Origin: Argyresthia goedartella
Taxonomy: Eukaryota; Arthropoda; Insecta; Lepidoptera; Argyresthiidae
Length of the DNA stretch: 64,000 bases
Assembly: GCA_949825045.1 (NCBI GenBank)
Contig: OX463810.1
Coordinates: 32,746,201 to 32,810,200 of the forward strand
Reading direction: 5' to 3'
The position numbers and the translations under genes are program-made. How positions within the stretch are numbered: the first letter of the stretch is position 1; the number at the start of each line of letters is the position of its first letter. Below the pieces are notes generated by a model. It saw only the letters and a program-made list of their open reading frames with translations, made no database searches and was not told where the DNA came from. Below are positions 21,379 through 31,514 of this stretch, one piece after another.

Positions 21379-24198
21379 GTGGTTCATCAAAATATACAGG
21401 GCATGTTAAGTAAAGAACTGGAAATTGAGTTATTCATGAACTGTAATAATATTGATATTTTATGTATAACAGAGCACTTTTTAAAGAGTTATCAGTTCAT
21501 GTTCAACTTTAATAACCACCACGTTGCTAGTTCGTTCAACAGAAAAACAGCTGATCGCGGTGGCTCCTTAATACTTGTAAATAATAGTTTTAAATATAAG
21601 GAACGAGTTGACATAGTGAGCCTGTCTGTTGAGCGTACCATGGAAATAGCCTGTATTGAACTTGAACAACTTATTGTAATGAGCGTATACAGACCACCAG
21701 ATTCATCCTTTGATTTATTCGAAAAGAAAATGGATGAAGTGTTGATTAAAATCAGCGATAAAAACAAATTTTTTATAATTTGTGGTGATTTTAATGTTAA
21801 TCTGTTAGAGGATAATAATATTTGTACTAGATTAAAATCTTTATTTTTATGTCACAACGTGAACTATCTGTTTTTGGAGCCTACTAGAATTACTGCAACA
21901 TCTGCTACCTGCATTGACAATATATTTACTAACATTACGCCCATTTTCAAATCGGTCATCAATAAATTAACCTCTGATCACTCTGGTCAGATAGGTATAT
22001 TCAATATTAAAATAAAAAAGGACCAAAAAGAGGATATTACATGTGTGCCCGTTAGTGACACTCGGCTTGAACACTACAGGAATAATATTTTAGATAAACT
22101 ATGGGAAATACCATACAGTGACGATCCAAATTTGTTGTACAACTCAGTATTTAACCTTGTCAAAAATGAATATGATACGGTATTTAAATCAAAAACTATA
22201 AAAGTTAATAACAAAGCTTTGTTTAGTGATTGGGCGACAGTTGGAATTCATAGGAGCAGACGAAGATTATATGAACTCTATGAAGAGAAATCATATAACC
22301 AAAATACGGCCTTTCTAGATTATGTTCGTAGTTATTCAAAAATGTTTAAACGCGTTTGTGCCGTAGCTAAATCTAATTTCATTAAAAACAAAATTGAATC
22401 TAGTAGCAATGTAATGAAAACGACTTGGCAAATTATAAACAGAGAGACTGGAAAGGCCAAAGCTACACATAATAACTTCAAGCTTAAGATAGATAATCAA
22501 TTGCTAAGTACAGACCTAGAAGTAGCAAAAGCTTTCGAAAATTTCTTTACGGACATTCCAGTTTCAACAACCAAGTCTTTAAATTCATCTCCCGCTGCTG
22601 CTGAATCTATACTTAAGCAAAACTTTGAAGAATGTAAAACAGATTTTAAATTTAGGCACGTAAATAATGAAGACATTGTAAAAGCGTTTAAATCCCTGGA
22701 AATGAAAAAGACAGCTGACGCCCATGGTCTATCAGTAAAAATTATTAGTTCCATTGTAGATTGTATTGCACCTCACCTTTGTTGTATATTTAATCAATGT
22801 ATAGATAATGGTGTGTTTCCTGACTTGATGAAACTAAGTAAAGTTATACCTTTATTCAAAGCTGGTAGTACATCAGACCCCACCAATTTTAGACCCATAT
22901 CGATACTACCAACGCTTAGCAAAATATTTGAAAAACTCATACTTAATCAATTGCTAAGTCATTTTTATCTCAATAATTTAATTCATATTGCTCAGTTTGG
23001 TTTCACAAAGGGTCGTTCAACAGCCGATGCTGGTGTTGAACTAATCGACAATATTTTTGATGCCTGGGAAGACGCAATGGATGCAATAGGTGTCTTCTGC
23101 GATCTATCCAAGGCTTTTGATTGCGTCCATCATGACACTCTTGTCAGGAAGTTACGCCATTATGGTGTAAAAGATCAGGCACTTGGCCTTCTGGAGTCAT
23201 ATCTAACAGATAGGGTTCAGATGGTCGATGTTAATGGGAAAAGATCACCTGGGTCTTCAATAAGTATGGGCGTACCGCAAGGTTCAATTCTTGGTCCTTT
23301 CTTGTTTTTAGTATATATTAATGATTTACCTTACCTTGTTAAAGCAAAACATGGGTTAGTATTGTTTGCCGATGATACTTCTTTGATATTTAAAGTTAAA
23401 AGACAGCAATCAAATTATGACGAGGTAAACAATGCTATCTCTAGTATAGTGAACTGGTTTACTGTTAACAATTTATTACTTAATGAAAAGAAAACTAAAT
23501 GTATTAAATTCGTGTTACCCAATGTGAACCCGGTAACTACAGACATATTTATAAAAGGACAGAGATTGGACCTTGTGCAGTCGACTGTCTTTTTGGGCAT
23601 TACTTTAGACGCCAAACTACAATGGGATCCTCATATAAATAAATTGTCGAACAGACTGAGTTCGGCAGCGTTCGCAGTTAAAAAAATTAGAGCTCTTACC
23701 GACGTAGACACCGCTAGACTAGTCTACTTTAGTTACTTTCATAGTCTAATGACCTATGGTATTTTATTGTGGGGTCACGCTGCGAATGCTAATAGTATAT
23801 TTATTCTGCAGAAACGGGCTGTTCGTGCAATTTATAGATTAGGGCCTAGAGTGTCACTGAGGGAAAAGTTTAAAGAAATCAATATTCTGACATTTGTGTC
23901 TCAATATATCTATGACAATCTTGTGTATGTAAAAAGAAATATAACTAATTTTCAGAAGTACAGTGATATACACAATTTTAATACTAGAAATAAAGACAAG
24001 TTGGTTGCTTATGTAAGCCGACTACATAAAATTAGTAATTCTTTTAAAGGCAATTGTATACGCTATTACAATAAGGTCCCTACTGATATTAAAAACTTAC
24101 CTTTAGACAAGTTTAAAATAATAATAAAACAGAAATTGTATAAAAAAGGTTACTACAGGATATCTGATTACTTAGAGGACAGATGTCCATGGGAATAG
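21379..24198 (+). CDS. ORF2: endonuclease and reverse transcriptase, CR1-like element 3
   Basis: About 939 residues. The endonuclease has H-Q-N-I-Q-G, T-E-H-F-L, Y-R-P-P, C-G-D-F-N and S-D-H-S. RT motifs are A-D-A-H-G-L-S, N-F-R-P-I-S, C-D-L-S-K-A-F-D, M-G-V-P-Q-G-S and F-A-D-D-T-S. There is no RNase H. The frame has no ATG before the first motif and stays open upstream past the ORF1 stop at 21254, in the -1 frame relative to ORF1. Translation by a frameshift or by stop-restart is therefore possible. Confidence 0.93.
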   Translation: MVHQNIQGMLSKELEIELFMNCNNIDILCITEHFLKSYQFMFNFNNHHVASSFNRKTADRGGSLILVNNSFKYKERVDIVSLSVERTMEIACIELEQLIVMSVYRPPDSSFDLFEKKMDEVLIKISDKNKFFIICGDFNVNLLEDNNICTRLKSLFLCHNVNYLFLEPTRITATSATCIDNIFTNITPIFKSVINKLTSDHSGQIGIFNIKIKKDQKEDITCVPVSDTRLEHYRNNILDKLWEIPYSDDPNLLYNSVFNLVKNEYDTVFKSKTIKVNNKALFSDWATVGIHRSRRRLYELYEEKSYNQNTAFLDYVRSYSKMFKRVCAVAKSNFIKNKIESSSNVMKTTWQIINRETGKAKATHNNFKLKIDNQLLSTDLEVAKAFENFFTDIPVSTTKSLNSSPAAAESILKQNFEECKTDFKFRHVNNEDIVKAFKSLEMKKTADAHGLSVKIISSIVDCIAPHLCCIFNQCIDNGVFPDLMKLSKVIPLFKAGSTSDPTNFRPISILPTLSKIFEKLILNQLLSHFYLNNLIHIAQFGFTKGRSTADAGVELIDNIFDAWEDAMDAIGVFCDLSKAFDCVHHDTLVRKLRHYGVKDQALGLLESYLTDRVQMVDVNGKRSPGSSISMGVPQGSILGPFLFLVYINDLPYLVKAKHGLVLFADDTSLIFKVKRQQSNYDEVNNAISSIVNWFTVNNLLLNEKKTKCIKFVLPNVNPVTTDIFIKGQRLDLVQSTVFLGITLDAKLQWDPHINKLSNRLSSAAFAVKKIRALTDVDTARLVYFSYFHSLMTYGILLWGHAANANSIFILQKRAVRAIYRLGPRVSLREKFKEINILTFVSQYIYDNLVYVKRNITNFQKYSDIHNFNTRNKDKLVAYVSRLHKISNSFKGNCIRYYNKVPTDIKNLPLDKFKIIIKQKLYKKGYYRISDYLEDRCPWE

Positions 24199-24407
24199 AT
24201 TGTTTGAGTAACAGGCTGTTTCGATATATAATTAGCATTCCTTTTGTAATTTGACAATATTTTATTTAAAAAAGGAAACGCAAAAGATGCGACGACTGTG
24301 GAGTTTCTTCGGTGAGCTCTTCTCCACAGATTCCGCCATTGTGTTAGTGAACTCACCCAAAAAAATGTAATGACGGATCTAAGTGATGTAACAACATCCT
24401 ATGGAAA

Positions 24408-24441
24408 TAAATGATTTTTGATTTTGATTTTGATTTTTGAT
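24408..24441 (+). repeat. TGATTTT-type 3' tail of CR1-like element 3
   Basis: Four to five imperfect TTGATTTT units close the element. The decayed relative at 58300-61127 ends in a matching CTTGACTTTGACTTTGA tail, supporting this as the element's 3' end. Confidence 0.8.
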
Positions 24442-24619
24442 TCAGTCAAATTTGGCTAGAGTAGGTTATTGTGGCTAAATTTCAATTGGGTTATAGGTTA
24501 GGTTGAAACTTAGAAGAAGCAAAACCGAAGCGTAAACATATCAAATAAAAATAAAATGATATTAATAGATTTTTTCAGATAGAGATGAACACACCCTAAT
24601 CTCTGATTTAGCAGTTGTC

Positions 24620-24800
24620 TGTGGTACTCGGGACGCCAATTCCGGGGCCGGGCATTCCAGGGTCAAGCACTGTTTTGTACGGCCACGGAATGCTCGGCCC
24701 AGGAATGCCCGACCCCGGAATCGTGGGCTAACGGGACGCCAATTTCGGGGCCGGACATTCCTGGGCCGGACAATACTGGGCCGGGCATTACAGGGACTCG
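24620..24800. repeat. GC-rich degenerate direct and inverted repeats (GGGCCGGGCATTCC type)
   Basis: Within an AT-rich setting, this ~180-base block repeats a GGGCCGG(G/A)CATTCC-like unit several times. It occurs directly (24650, 24748, 24778) and in reverse (24685, 24701). The same unit occurs in the Bel/Pao LTR at 8641-8675. It is not coding in any convincing frame. The rest of 24442-24827 shows nothing further. Confidence 0.65.
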
Positions 24801-25757
24801 AAACAGAGTATAGGTATAGGTTATAATCAGTGTTGCCAGTATTCAAATGTAACATGAGACAACTCAAAAAGTAACAATTTCACGAGAAAAGTAACATTAT
24901 CTTTTTATGTAGAAAACGACAGTTATACAATAGGGCACTTTATTACACAAAAACAAAAAAGTTTTCTGTCCCATTAGTTAGGCTTCTAAAGAATCGTAAT
25001 AATGTTCCAATAATTGACTGGTGACGCTGAAAAAGAAAAACCAATCTAATAATGTCTTTCAATAGCAACAACTTACCTTGTTATTAATCAAATTATAAAA
25101 AAAACTAACCTTTTATTGATATAGGCAGGATAGCTAATTTGAACTGGAACCTGAAGAAATGCATTAATATTAGCATCGTAGTTATGAAAGAAGTTATTTA
25201 AAACTATTTGAGATTGAAATAGTATTGTGCAGTTCGTAACTTCACCACCACTCTTGCTTTATTTTAGATTTGCATCATTGGTTTTGATAGCTCAAATTGT
25301 GTAGCGTTTTTATTTTTTTGCTTACTAGCCATCAAAATAGAAATGGTTTTAGTGTTTAGCTTGTTACTATTTTCAAATTCGAAAAGGTAAAAGCCAGGTG
25401 ACCTTCTTTAAATTTGGAAATATTAGAGAACCAGTAAAATCCTTCAATAAAAAATAAACAATATTCTTCAACATATTGAGACAAATCTAATTCATTATGG
25501 TATAGGAAAGTATGATTTTTCCATTAATTTTTGCAGTGCCATGAATCAAATAGTTAAATGGCTTGGGTCTAGAATCGTTTGGCAGGAGAAGGGGGGTAAA
25601 AGGGGTTAAATCTGGTAGGCGCTAGCTCCCTGATTATTACACTACCACTCTTATTACAAGGTAATGCATATTTATCGAGTTTTAATAAAAATAGTTTCTA
25701 ACCTCAAATCAAATAAAAAGTGATAACTAAATGTACAAATGGGCATTCAGGGCAAAA

Positions 25758-25858
25758 TACTGCGGTAGCTTAGGTGAAGGAAGGTGAATTAGGTTGAACA
25801 AGTGTTTCTGCTGATCCTTTTTTGCTGTCAAAATCAGTATTTTCGATGTGCGATTAAA
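25758..25858 (+). repeat. MITE family M, copy M1 (internally deleted)
   Basis: It holds the family core (TGCGGTAGCTTAGGTGAAGG, then TTAGGTTGAACA) and the right terminal repeat (CTGATCCTTTTTTGCTG, ATCAGTATTTTCGATGTGCG). Much of the middle seen in copies M3 and M4 is deleted. Confidence 0.8.
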
Positions 25859-26294
25859 TACTTGCCTTTTTTATAAGCCCTAGTAGCAGGAGCTAAGGCG
25901 ATTTCGAAATAATAATGCGAAATAGGTCACTCGTAGCGAAGTTAAGTATACATAACCTCAAAAATGTTATTCAAAAATGAGGTTATAAAAAGTTAATATT
26001 CTCAACAACGGTTCATTACCTTCCTTGTAATGGGAGTAGTGTCAGGGGGATGGGGGGACCCACCCCCAAGGCGATTTCGAAATAATAATTCGAAATTGGT
26101 CACTTTCGTAAACATAACCTCATAAATGAGGTTACAAAATTTAAATGTTATCAAGAACGGTGCATTACCATGTAACCGGAGTAGTGTCACGGGGATAGGG
26201 GGACCTCCCCCCTCCCCCTCCACCCCCTCTCCCCCCCATTCTCCTGCCAAACGATACTAGATACCTACCATTAATTCTTTGCGGGACCGATCGG

Positions 26295-26496
26295 TATATA
26301 TGTCACCGGAAAATAATACGATCCGCAAGTTTATAAATTTCCTAGGAAATTTATAAACTTCCTTCTAGATTATATTAGGCTAGGTTAGATTAGGTTAGGT
26401 TATGTTAGGTTAGGTTAGTATATTTATTAACTTGCGGAAAAAATATTAGGAAATTTATAAACTTGCGGATCGTATTATTTTCCGGTGACATATATA
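26295..26496. repeat. 202-bp fold-back (MITE-like) with 49-bp perfect arms
   Basis: Arm 26295-26343 is the exact reverse complement of 26448-26496. The arms begin in TATATA, consistent with a TA-type target. The 104-base loop contains a further partial copy of the arm end (AGGAAATTTATAAACTT) and GGTTA repeats. It looks like a recent small palindromic MITE. Confidence 0.9.
26376..26417. repeat. Interstitial TTAGG-like repeat
   Basis: Several imperfect GGTTA/TTAGG units lie in the loop of the fold-back. The unit equals the insect telomere repeat, but short runs of it are common throughout insect genomes, so no telomeric origin is claimed. Confidence 0.6.
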
Positions 26497-26599
26497 TACA
26501 GTAACTTTATTGAAAAATGTGAAAGGTGACTTTTTACACCAAAAGGTTTATTTTTTACCTATTTCAGTGACTTTTGACAAAATCCAGCTGGCAACACTG

Positions 26600-27331
26600 G
26601 CAAAAAAAAGCCAGTATTTTTGTGGTGGAACCGAAATGGAATAAATATTGTGGTTTGTTTTTAGATTTATAAAGTAGGTGTAGGTAGACCTAACCTCAGA
26701 ACAAGTACCTACCTACCTAACCTACCTAGACTACCTACCTCGGGGAAAACTTCTCATCTTAAGGTAAGTAGGTCTACATAACAACCCGACGAACGAAAAA
26801 TATCTCGATTCTGTTGAGGTTATGTGTGTATTTTTACTTCCAAAAAAATGAGATTACATTTCAGTCAGTCTTGGCCTATCATGTTTGACTGTTTCCTACG
26901 TCTCAGCCTCATCATTAAACTGTGATACAGGTAGTATGGCCTACTGGTTCCGCCCCTTTATTGACACTGACCCCTTCATTCACTACTATCTTCCGTTAAC
27001 TTGATAGAACTCCACCATGCCAACTAGGGGTCAGTGTCAAAGGAAAATTTTTAGGTTTTTGTTTCATGGCGCCCCCTTATCTACATTCCAGCCCAACTAG
27101 GCAATCGAGTGGAATGCGGTTTCCTCGCCCGCATACCGGGTTCCAGCAAACATGTGCGGGCGACGTCACATTTGACAGGTGCCTAGTTGGCTCGGTGGAG
27201 TAGTAGAGGAAGATATGTATAGACTTGTATTTGTCCGAATTTGTCATGGTAACTCTTACGGAATGCATTGACGTATTGCACAGACAGTAACTTAATCCAT
27301 CGGTCTTTTTCCATCCATTCGATACAGAACA
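26600..27331. other. Upstream region of Ccdc124
   Basis: No protein gene is seen. An ACCTACCT-type simple repeat occupies about 26707-26748. The part from about 27060 to 27331 is less AT-rich and should hold the Ccdc124 promoter and 5' UTR. No convincing TATA box was identified. Confidence 0.5.
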
Positions 27332-29529
27332 ATGCCAAAGAAGTTTGTTGGTGAGAACAGCAAGGCGGTGGCGGCTCGCGCACGTAAAGAAGATGCCAAG
27401 AAGGAGGTGGACATGAAGAAGAAGAAGCAAGTAGAGGATGCGGCCTGGCAGGATGATGATGATAAGGTCATCAAGAAACAACAGAAAAAGGTACACTCCT
27501 GCACATTAAGTACCATTAGGGTATTAATGATGTAATAAATTTTTCATGAAAAATAATTGTCTATCCTTTGACTGTACCCTCTGACAAACTCTAACCAAAA
27601 TATAGGTTAATTTTGCTAGTGTCACATGTTTTTTCCTGCACTGCTGATCTGTTCGGTCTTCCTGGAAAGTGTATGAAGTGCAGGGCAGTGTTAAGTATTC
27701 AGTGTGAGAAAATTTCAATCAAATAGAACTTTATACTTAATATTATACTGTGTATACCTTACAGGAAGACCAAGAGAAGAAGAGGTTAGAGCAGCTACAG
27801 AAGAAAGCCGAGGCGAAGGCACTCCTCGAGCAGGAGATGGAGTCCCTGAAGAGTGCCCCTAAGGTGGCTCCGGCGCCGAAGATCACCCGCGCCCAGATTA
27901 CCCAGATGAAAGAGAAAGTAGTCAAGACTGAACCAGTTAAGCCTGTGGTAAGTATTCTAAATTGTAACTAACATAGCAACACTTTCCATAAGAACTTCAT
28001 GTAGCTTTGCCAAGCATGCTTAAGATAGAAACAGAAGAATATCCTTAAGACTCTTATGAAGTAATTTTCAGAGAAAGTATATATGAGGTATATTTTCATA
28101 AATAAGAATAAATTGTCTTAATATTATGTTTTTTTCAATTTCAAAATATTTATTTATTGTATGTTCTATAGAACATAGAAGACATAATCAAAAGTAAGAT
28201 ATTTCCGTTTTTAAGGTTTTCACCAAATTTTTGTAGAAGAGGTGGCATTTTGTCATCAAAAATGAATTCTGTCTTTCATTGATAAGAAAAAGATACCAAA
28301 CATGGCCTAGTCCTAAAACTAGGCCAGCTAGAATTTTTTGTTTGGTGGCGCGGCAGAACCGTACTTTCCCCATCCCCTCCCCTGGGGTTCGGCGCGATGT
28401 GGAACTGGGCCAAAATTGTTTAGTTCTATCCAAAGAACCACTACATATGCAAAGTTCCACAATACATCACAAAGTGCAGATTCCATATGGAAGAGATGTC
28501 AAGATGGCTTCCACTATAAAGAAACAACCAGTTGGCTAGTAGCCAAGGAGCAATGCTTTGGGTTTTGCAATTTTGGCACCTACATACAAATGTGATATTC
28601 TCTCATGAGATGACTGACTTGACAATAAAATTCTACCCTTATTCCAGGAATTTCTATTGTAGCCCATCTGCAGTACCTGGGACAAGTCATGTTGCTATTA
28701 TTAAATTTGAATTACATCAAGATTTTCCTTCCTTATGTTTGTGTAAAGAGGTAGTAACAGTTGTGTTCAACTTCCAGCCATCCAGAGTCACCAATGAAGA
28801 GCCACCACTGGAGGAGAACCTCAACAGGATACAGCTGGATGGAGAAGTCGCCCAATCCGTGGACGAAGCCATTTCTCTACTCAGGTACAGATACCACAAC
28901 GTTCCTTGGCGTCTGAGCGAAGTATCGCCTCTCTCTCTCTCGCCCATGTATGCATCTCTCTTTGACCCATGCGCCGTTAACCCCTCCAGGCGGCATTCAG
29001 ATGCTAACACAATTCGCATTAGAACCAACATGTTTTTCTATATTATGTGTATACTCACAAATTACACATTTCTGGTCCATTTTGGAGGCTTTAAAAGTAG
29101 GCACAAGCAAAACAAGTATTCTGAAATGCCTCATACTTTTTACCAGACTTAAAAAAATGGAGGTTTTCAGTTTGACCCGTACGTTTGTAAGTTTGTCGGC
29201 GATTATCTCGCGTTTGGCTGAACCGCAGTTGATTCGGTTTGCAGAAAAATATTTGTTTTATTCTGAAGCACCGTTTCGTTTAAATATGAAGGTGGTTCGC
29301 TTTTTAAAAAAAAACTCATCATCTCTGTATGTTTTTTAACAGCGAGTCCAAGGACGATCTAGACAAGCACCCTGAGAAGCGCATGAAGGCCGCCTACACC
29401 GCCTTCGAGGAGGTCCGCCTCGCGCAGCTGAAGGCCGAAAACCCAACGTTGAGGCTGTCGCAGCTCAAGCAGATGCTCAGAAAAGAGTGGCTCAAGTCAC
29501 CGCAGAACCCATTGAACCAAAACATGTGA
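27332..29529 (+). CDS. Ccdc124: Coiled-coil domain-containing protein 124, four coding exons
   Basis: Coding exons 27332-27490, 27765-27947, 28778-28884 and 29343-29529 join in phase (0, 0, 2) with GT-AG borders. They give 211 residues plus stop; vertebrate CCDC124 is 223. The start M-P-K-K-F-V-G-E-N-S-K-A-V-A-A-R is the family signature. A long Lys/Glu helix follows across exons 1-2, then K-I-T-R-A-Q-I, L-E-E-N-L-N-R, V-D-E-A-I-S-L-L, and a C-terminus with R-M-K-A-A-Y-x-A-F-E-E and R-L-S-Q-L-K-Q-M-L-R-K-E-W. The family (yeast Lso2) binds idle ribosomes at the mRNA channel and aids translation recovery; CCDC124 is also reported at centrosomes and midbody. All exons look intact, so this is probably an active host gene. 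Confidence 0.96.
27491..27764 (+). other. Ccdc124 intron 1
   Basis: Starts GTACAC and ends CCTTACAG. No repeat was recognised. Confidence 0.85.
27948..28777 (+). other. Ccdc124 intron 2
   Basis: Starts GTAAGT and ends CTTCCAG. It contains a GC-richer block at about 28335-28440 (ggcgcggcagaaccg, then cccctcccctgggg) unlike its AT-rich surroundings. This may be a short interspersed element, but no family or ends were recognised. Confidence 0.8.
28885..29342 (+). other. Ccdc124 intron 3
   Basis: Starts GTACAG and ends TTTTAACAG. The split codon is AG|C for serine. No repeat was recognised. Confidence 0.85.
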
Positions 29530-29747
29530 ACTGGTTGATGTTAACTGAGTTGTGTCCATTTTGTTTCCAACTGCGACTTTTTATGAGAACACTAATGCTT
29601 TGTAAAAGTGCAGTGGCTGCTCCATTATCTAACAGTCAAACAGTATACGATTTGACCAAACTAGAGGGACAAAACTCAGTATCGGACTTAAAGGATTTGA
29701 AATGAGCTATAGTGATAACTTACACACGATGTGATCATGTGATAGCA

Positions 29748-29778
29748 AATAAAACACATTTTAGGTAATGAAATAAAT
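29748..29778 (+). terminator. Ccdc124 polyadenylation signals
   Basis: AATAAA at 29748-29753 and a second at about 29773 lie 220-245 bases after the stop codon, a normal 3' UTR length. Confidence 0.7.
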
Positions 29779-29989
29779 TTTAATCTCATTTTACGATTTC
29801 AAACATTATTTTAGGTTGCTTTTTTTTGGCAATTTTTGTAATAATGAAATGTAGGCATCGGATGACACAAGCAAATACTTGATTAAATCAAAAATTTTGC
29901 AGACTGAGAAGATTTTAATGTGTGGCCCAGTCTCACTTTGCAAATTTCTTTATTTTGTGCTTCGGAAGCCTCTTCGGACATATGTCCTA

Positions 29990-31390
29990 TAGGAATCACT
30001 GAATGTCGCATTAATATCGTATGTAGTGTAGCTGGCATGATAGACCATGGGTATAAGGAAAGATATAAATTCGCGTTTCGAAACAGTAAATTTTGAATTT
30101 GTCCAACTCAATTTCATAGCCAGACGCTAGCCAGAGGCTGCCGAGTCGATAGAGCAGATCTTCGTCAAGGTTTGTGATACTAGCAGTTTCTTTGTACTCG
30201 TGAAATAACGTTCTTGCGGTTTTCCGTCGTGTCTCGTGCCAAAACCCGGCTTTACTTTGTCTGTAATGAGACCAATTTGTTTGAATTTAGCCTGGATTTC
30301 CCCCGTCTTCCTTTTGAAAACTTCTTTATTTTTCTCTTTCCTGACTTGCCGTTCACGTATTCGGTAAGTAATATTTAGTAGGCATTCCATTGTGCGGTTG
30401 TAAGCGTGGATATTCCAAACCGATATATATTTTAATTGGGCTCTTTTCCAATTACGGTGTAGCTTTGCAGATGGAACATGTTTGTGTAGACTTGTTTTTG
30501 TGTATTTTGGCGTCTTCGTCGTCAAATATAATTCGTGTTTTATAGATATACTTACCCCGTCTATTTGTGCACCAGTAGGCGCTAACTCGCGAATTTGTTT
30601 CTCGACAGCTTCACATTCTTGTTTTATCAAAGACTCGTTTCTTTTTTATATAAAAACTTTATTGTTCTGCAGAGTCTTGGCGAAGATGATCGTGGATTTT
30701 CCCATATGATAGTCTTACTGGCACGGTCTCTGAGAGTCTTAGAGGCACCATCAATACCACAAACATGTATTCATATGTATTGTGGGAATTTTCAAATGGC
30801 TGTTTGTATAAGATGTGGCCTGAGGAGCCTTCACATCGCCACTTGTAAATCATTGTGAAATTCGAGCCGTTCACGTCAGGTCTCAACACTTCTCCGAGAA
30901 TGTTTTCGCATATTCTTGTTGCGTTATATATGACTTAAAGGAGCTTGCAGCTCAAGCGTGTGTCTGTCAGCGTGAAATTTTCTACAGGAGGGTAACACTG
31001 TTGCTACTTGATCATAGGATGGATATTGGCGGAAACCTCTCGGCTGCACAGTGAAATCATTCAAAATAAACAAAGCCAATGCTTCATGTTGGGTGTAAGG
31101 GCGTTTTTCTTCTTTTGCATTTACTATGCTCCTAGCTTTTTAGCTAGTATTGGTGATGCCGTAGAAACTTCCTGAATTAAACTATTTCCACCATCACGTT
31201 TTCCAGTAGCTCGCACATTCCATTGGGCTGCAAAATATGTCTGTTCAGCATCATATTGTTGTAACAATTGTTGAAACTTACGCTTTTTTGATTTCGCGAA
31301 GCTATCATGAAAACTCTTTTGGTCTGCCCATGCTGAATCTCTGTTTTGGGGACTGTTGATTGAAGTTATTAAGCTCCAATTCTTCATTAA
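29990..31390 (-). pseudogene. Decayed Transib-like (RAG1-related) transposase
   Basis: Several minus-strand pieces follow each other in family order. 31387-31124 is a Lys/Gln-rich N-terminal piece. 30889-30659 has K-W-R-C-E-G-S-S-G-H, Y-K-Q and V-P-L-R-L. 30630-30127 has C-L-L-N-I-x-Y-R preceded by H-A-Y-N-R-T-M-E, then P-G-F-G-T-x-x-D-G. The first catalytic Asp of Transib/RAG1 cores sits in a C/F-D-G-S-x-G-x-S block; here it reads E, so the enzyme is probably dead. Frameshifts separate the pieces. CACWATG-type ends were not found. The assignment rests on recalled motif order, not on a search. Confidence 0.6.
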
Positions 31391-31514
31391 GCCATCTCCG
31401 TTTACGAAGACATTTAAAACGAATCTTCTCGCATTCCTTTTTCAAAAAGGCCTTTAGGGACTTCTCTTGATCTTTGGGAGAGATTATTTTTGCAAAGGCT
31501 TCCCCTTTCTGAGA

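Larger units (their letters stand above)
19250..24441 (+). mobile_element. CR1-like non-LTR retrotransposon 3, apparently full length
   Basis: ORF1 (19667-21256) and ORF2 (21379-24198) are followed by a 3' UTR and a (TTGATTT)n-type tail at about 24408-24441. The exact 5' end is not visible; 19330-19666 looks like 5' UTR with short attc-type repeats (cattcatattcatattcat near 19350). Related but decayed copies occur at 49026-49375 and 58300-61127. Both ORFs are free of stops, so the copy is young. Confidence 0.88.
24828..26599. mobile_element. Candidate non-autonomous DNA transposon with CAGTGTTGCCAG ends
   Basis: CAGTGTTGCCAG at 24828 and its exact reverse complement at 26588-26599 could be terminal inverted repeats of a 1.77-kb element. 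The CAGTG start is hAT-like. Subterminal repeats of the form (A)AAAGT(A/C)AC appear on both sides. No transposase is encoded. The flanking 8 bases (GTTATAAT and GCAAAAAA) do not match, so the target duplication is absent and the call is tentative. Internally 25560-26260 holds two related copies of a segment (25891-26050 and 26068-26220) ending in C-rich sequence. Confidence 0.45.

Noticed and set aside
26376..26417. Telomere or telomere-fusion point
   Set aside because: Only a few imperfect TTAGG units inside a mobile fold-back. Such tracts are scattered through insect DNA.
27077..27496. 139-residue minus-strand ORF over Ccdc124 exon 1
   Set aside because: It is the antisense shadow of a Lys-rich coding exon, which gives Leu/Phe-rich antisense.
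28532..29152. 206-residue plus-strand ORF over Ccdc124 intron 2, exon 3 and intron 3
   Set aside because: It is in the same frame as exon 3 by chance. Only 28778-28884 is conserved, and clear splice sites bound it.
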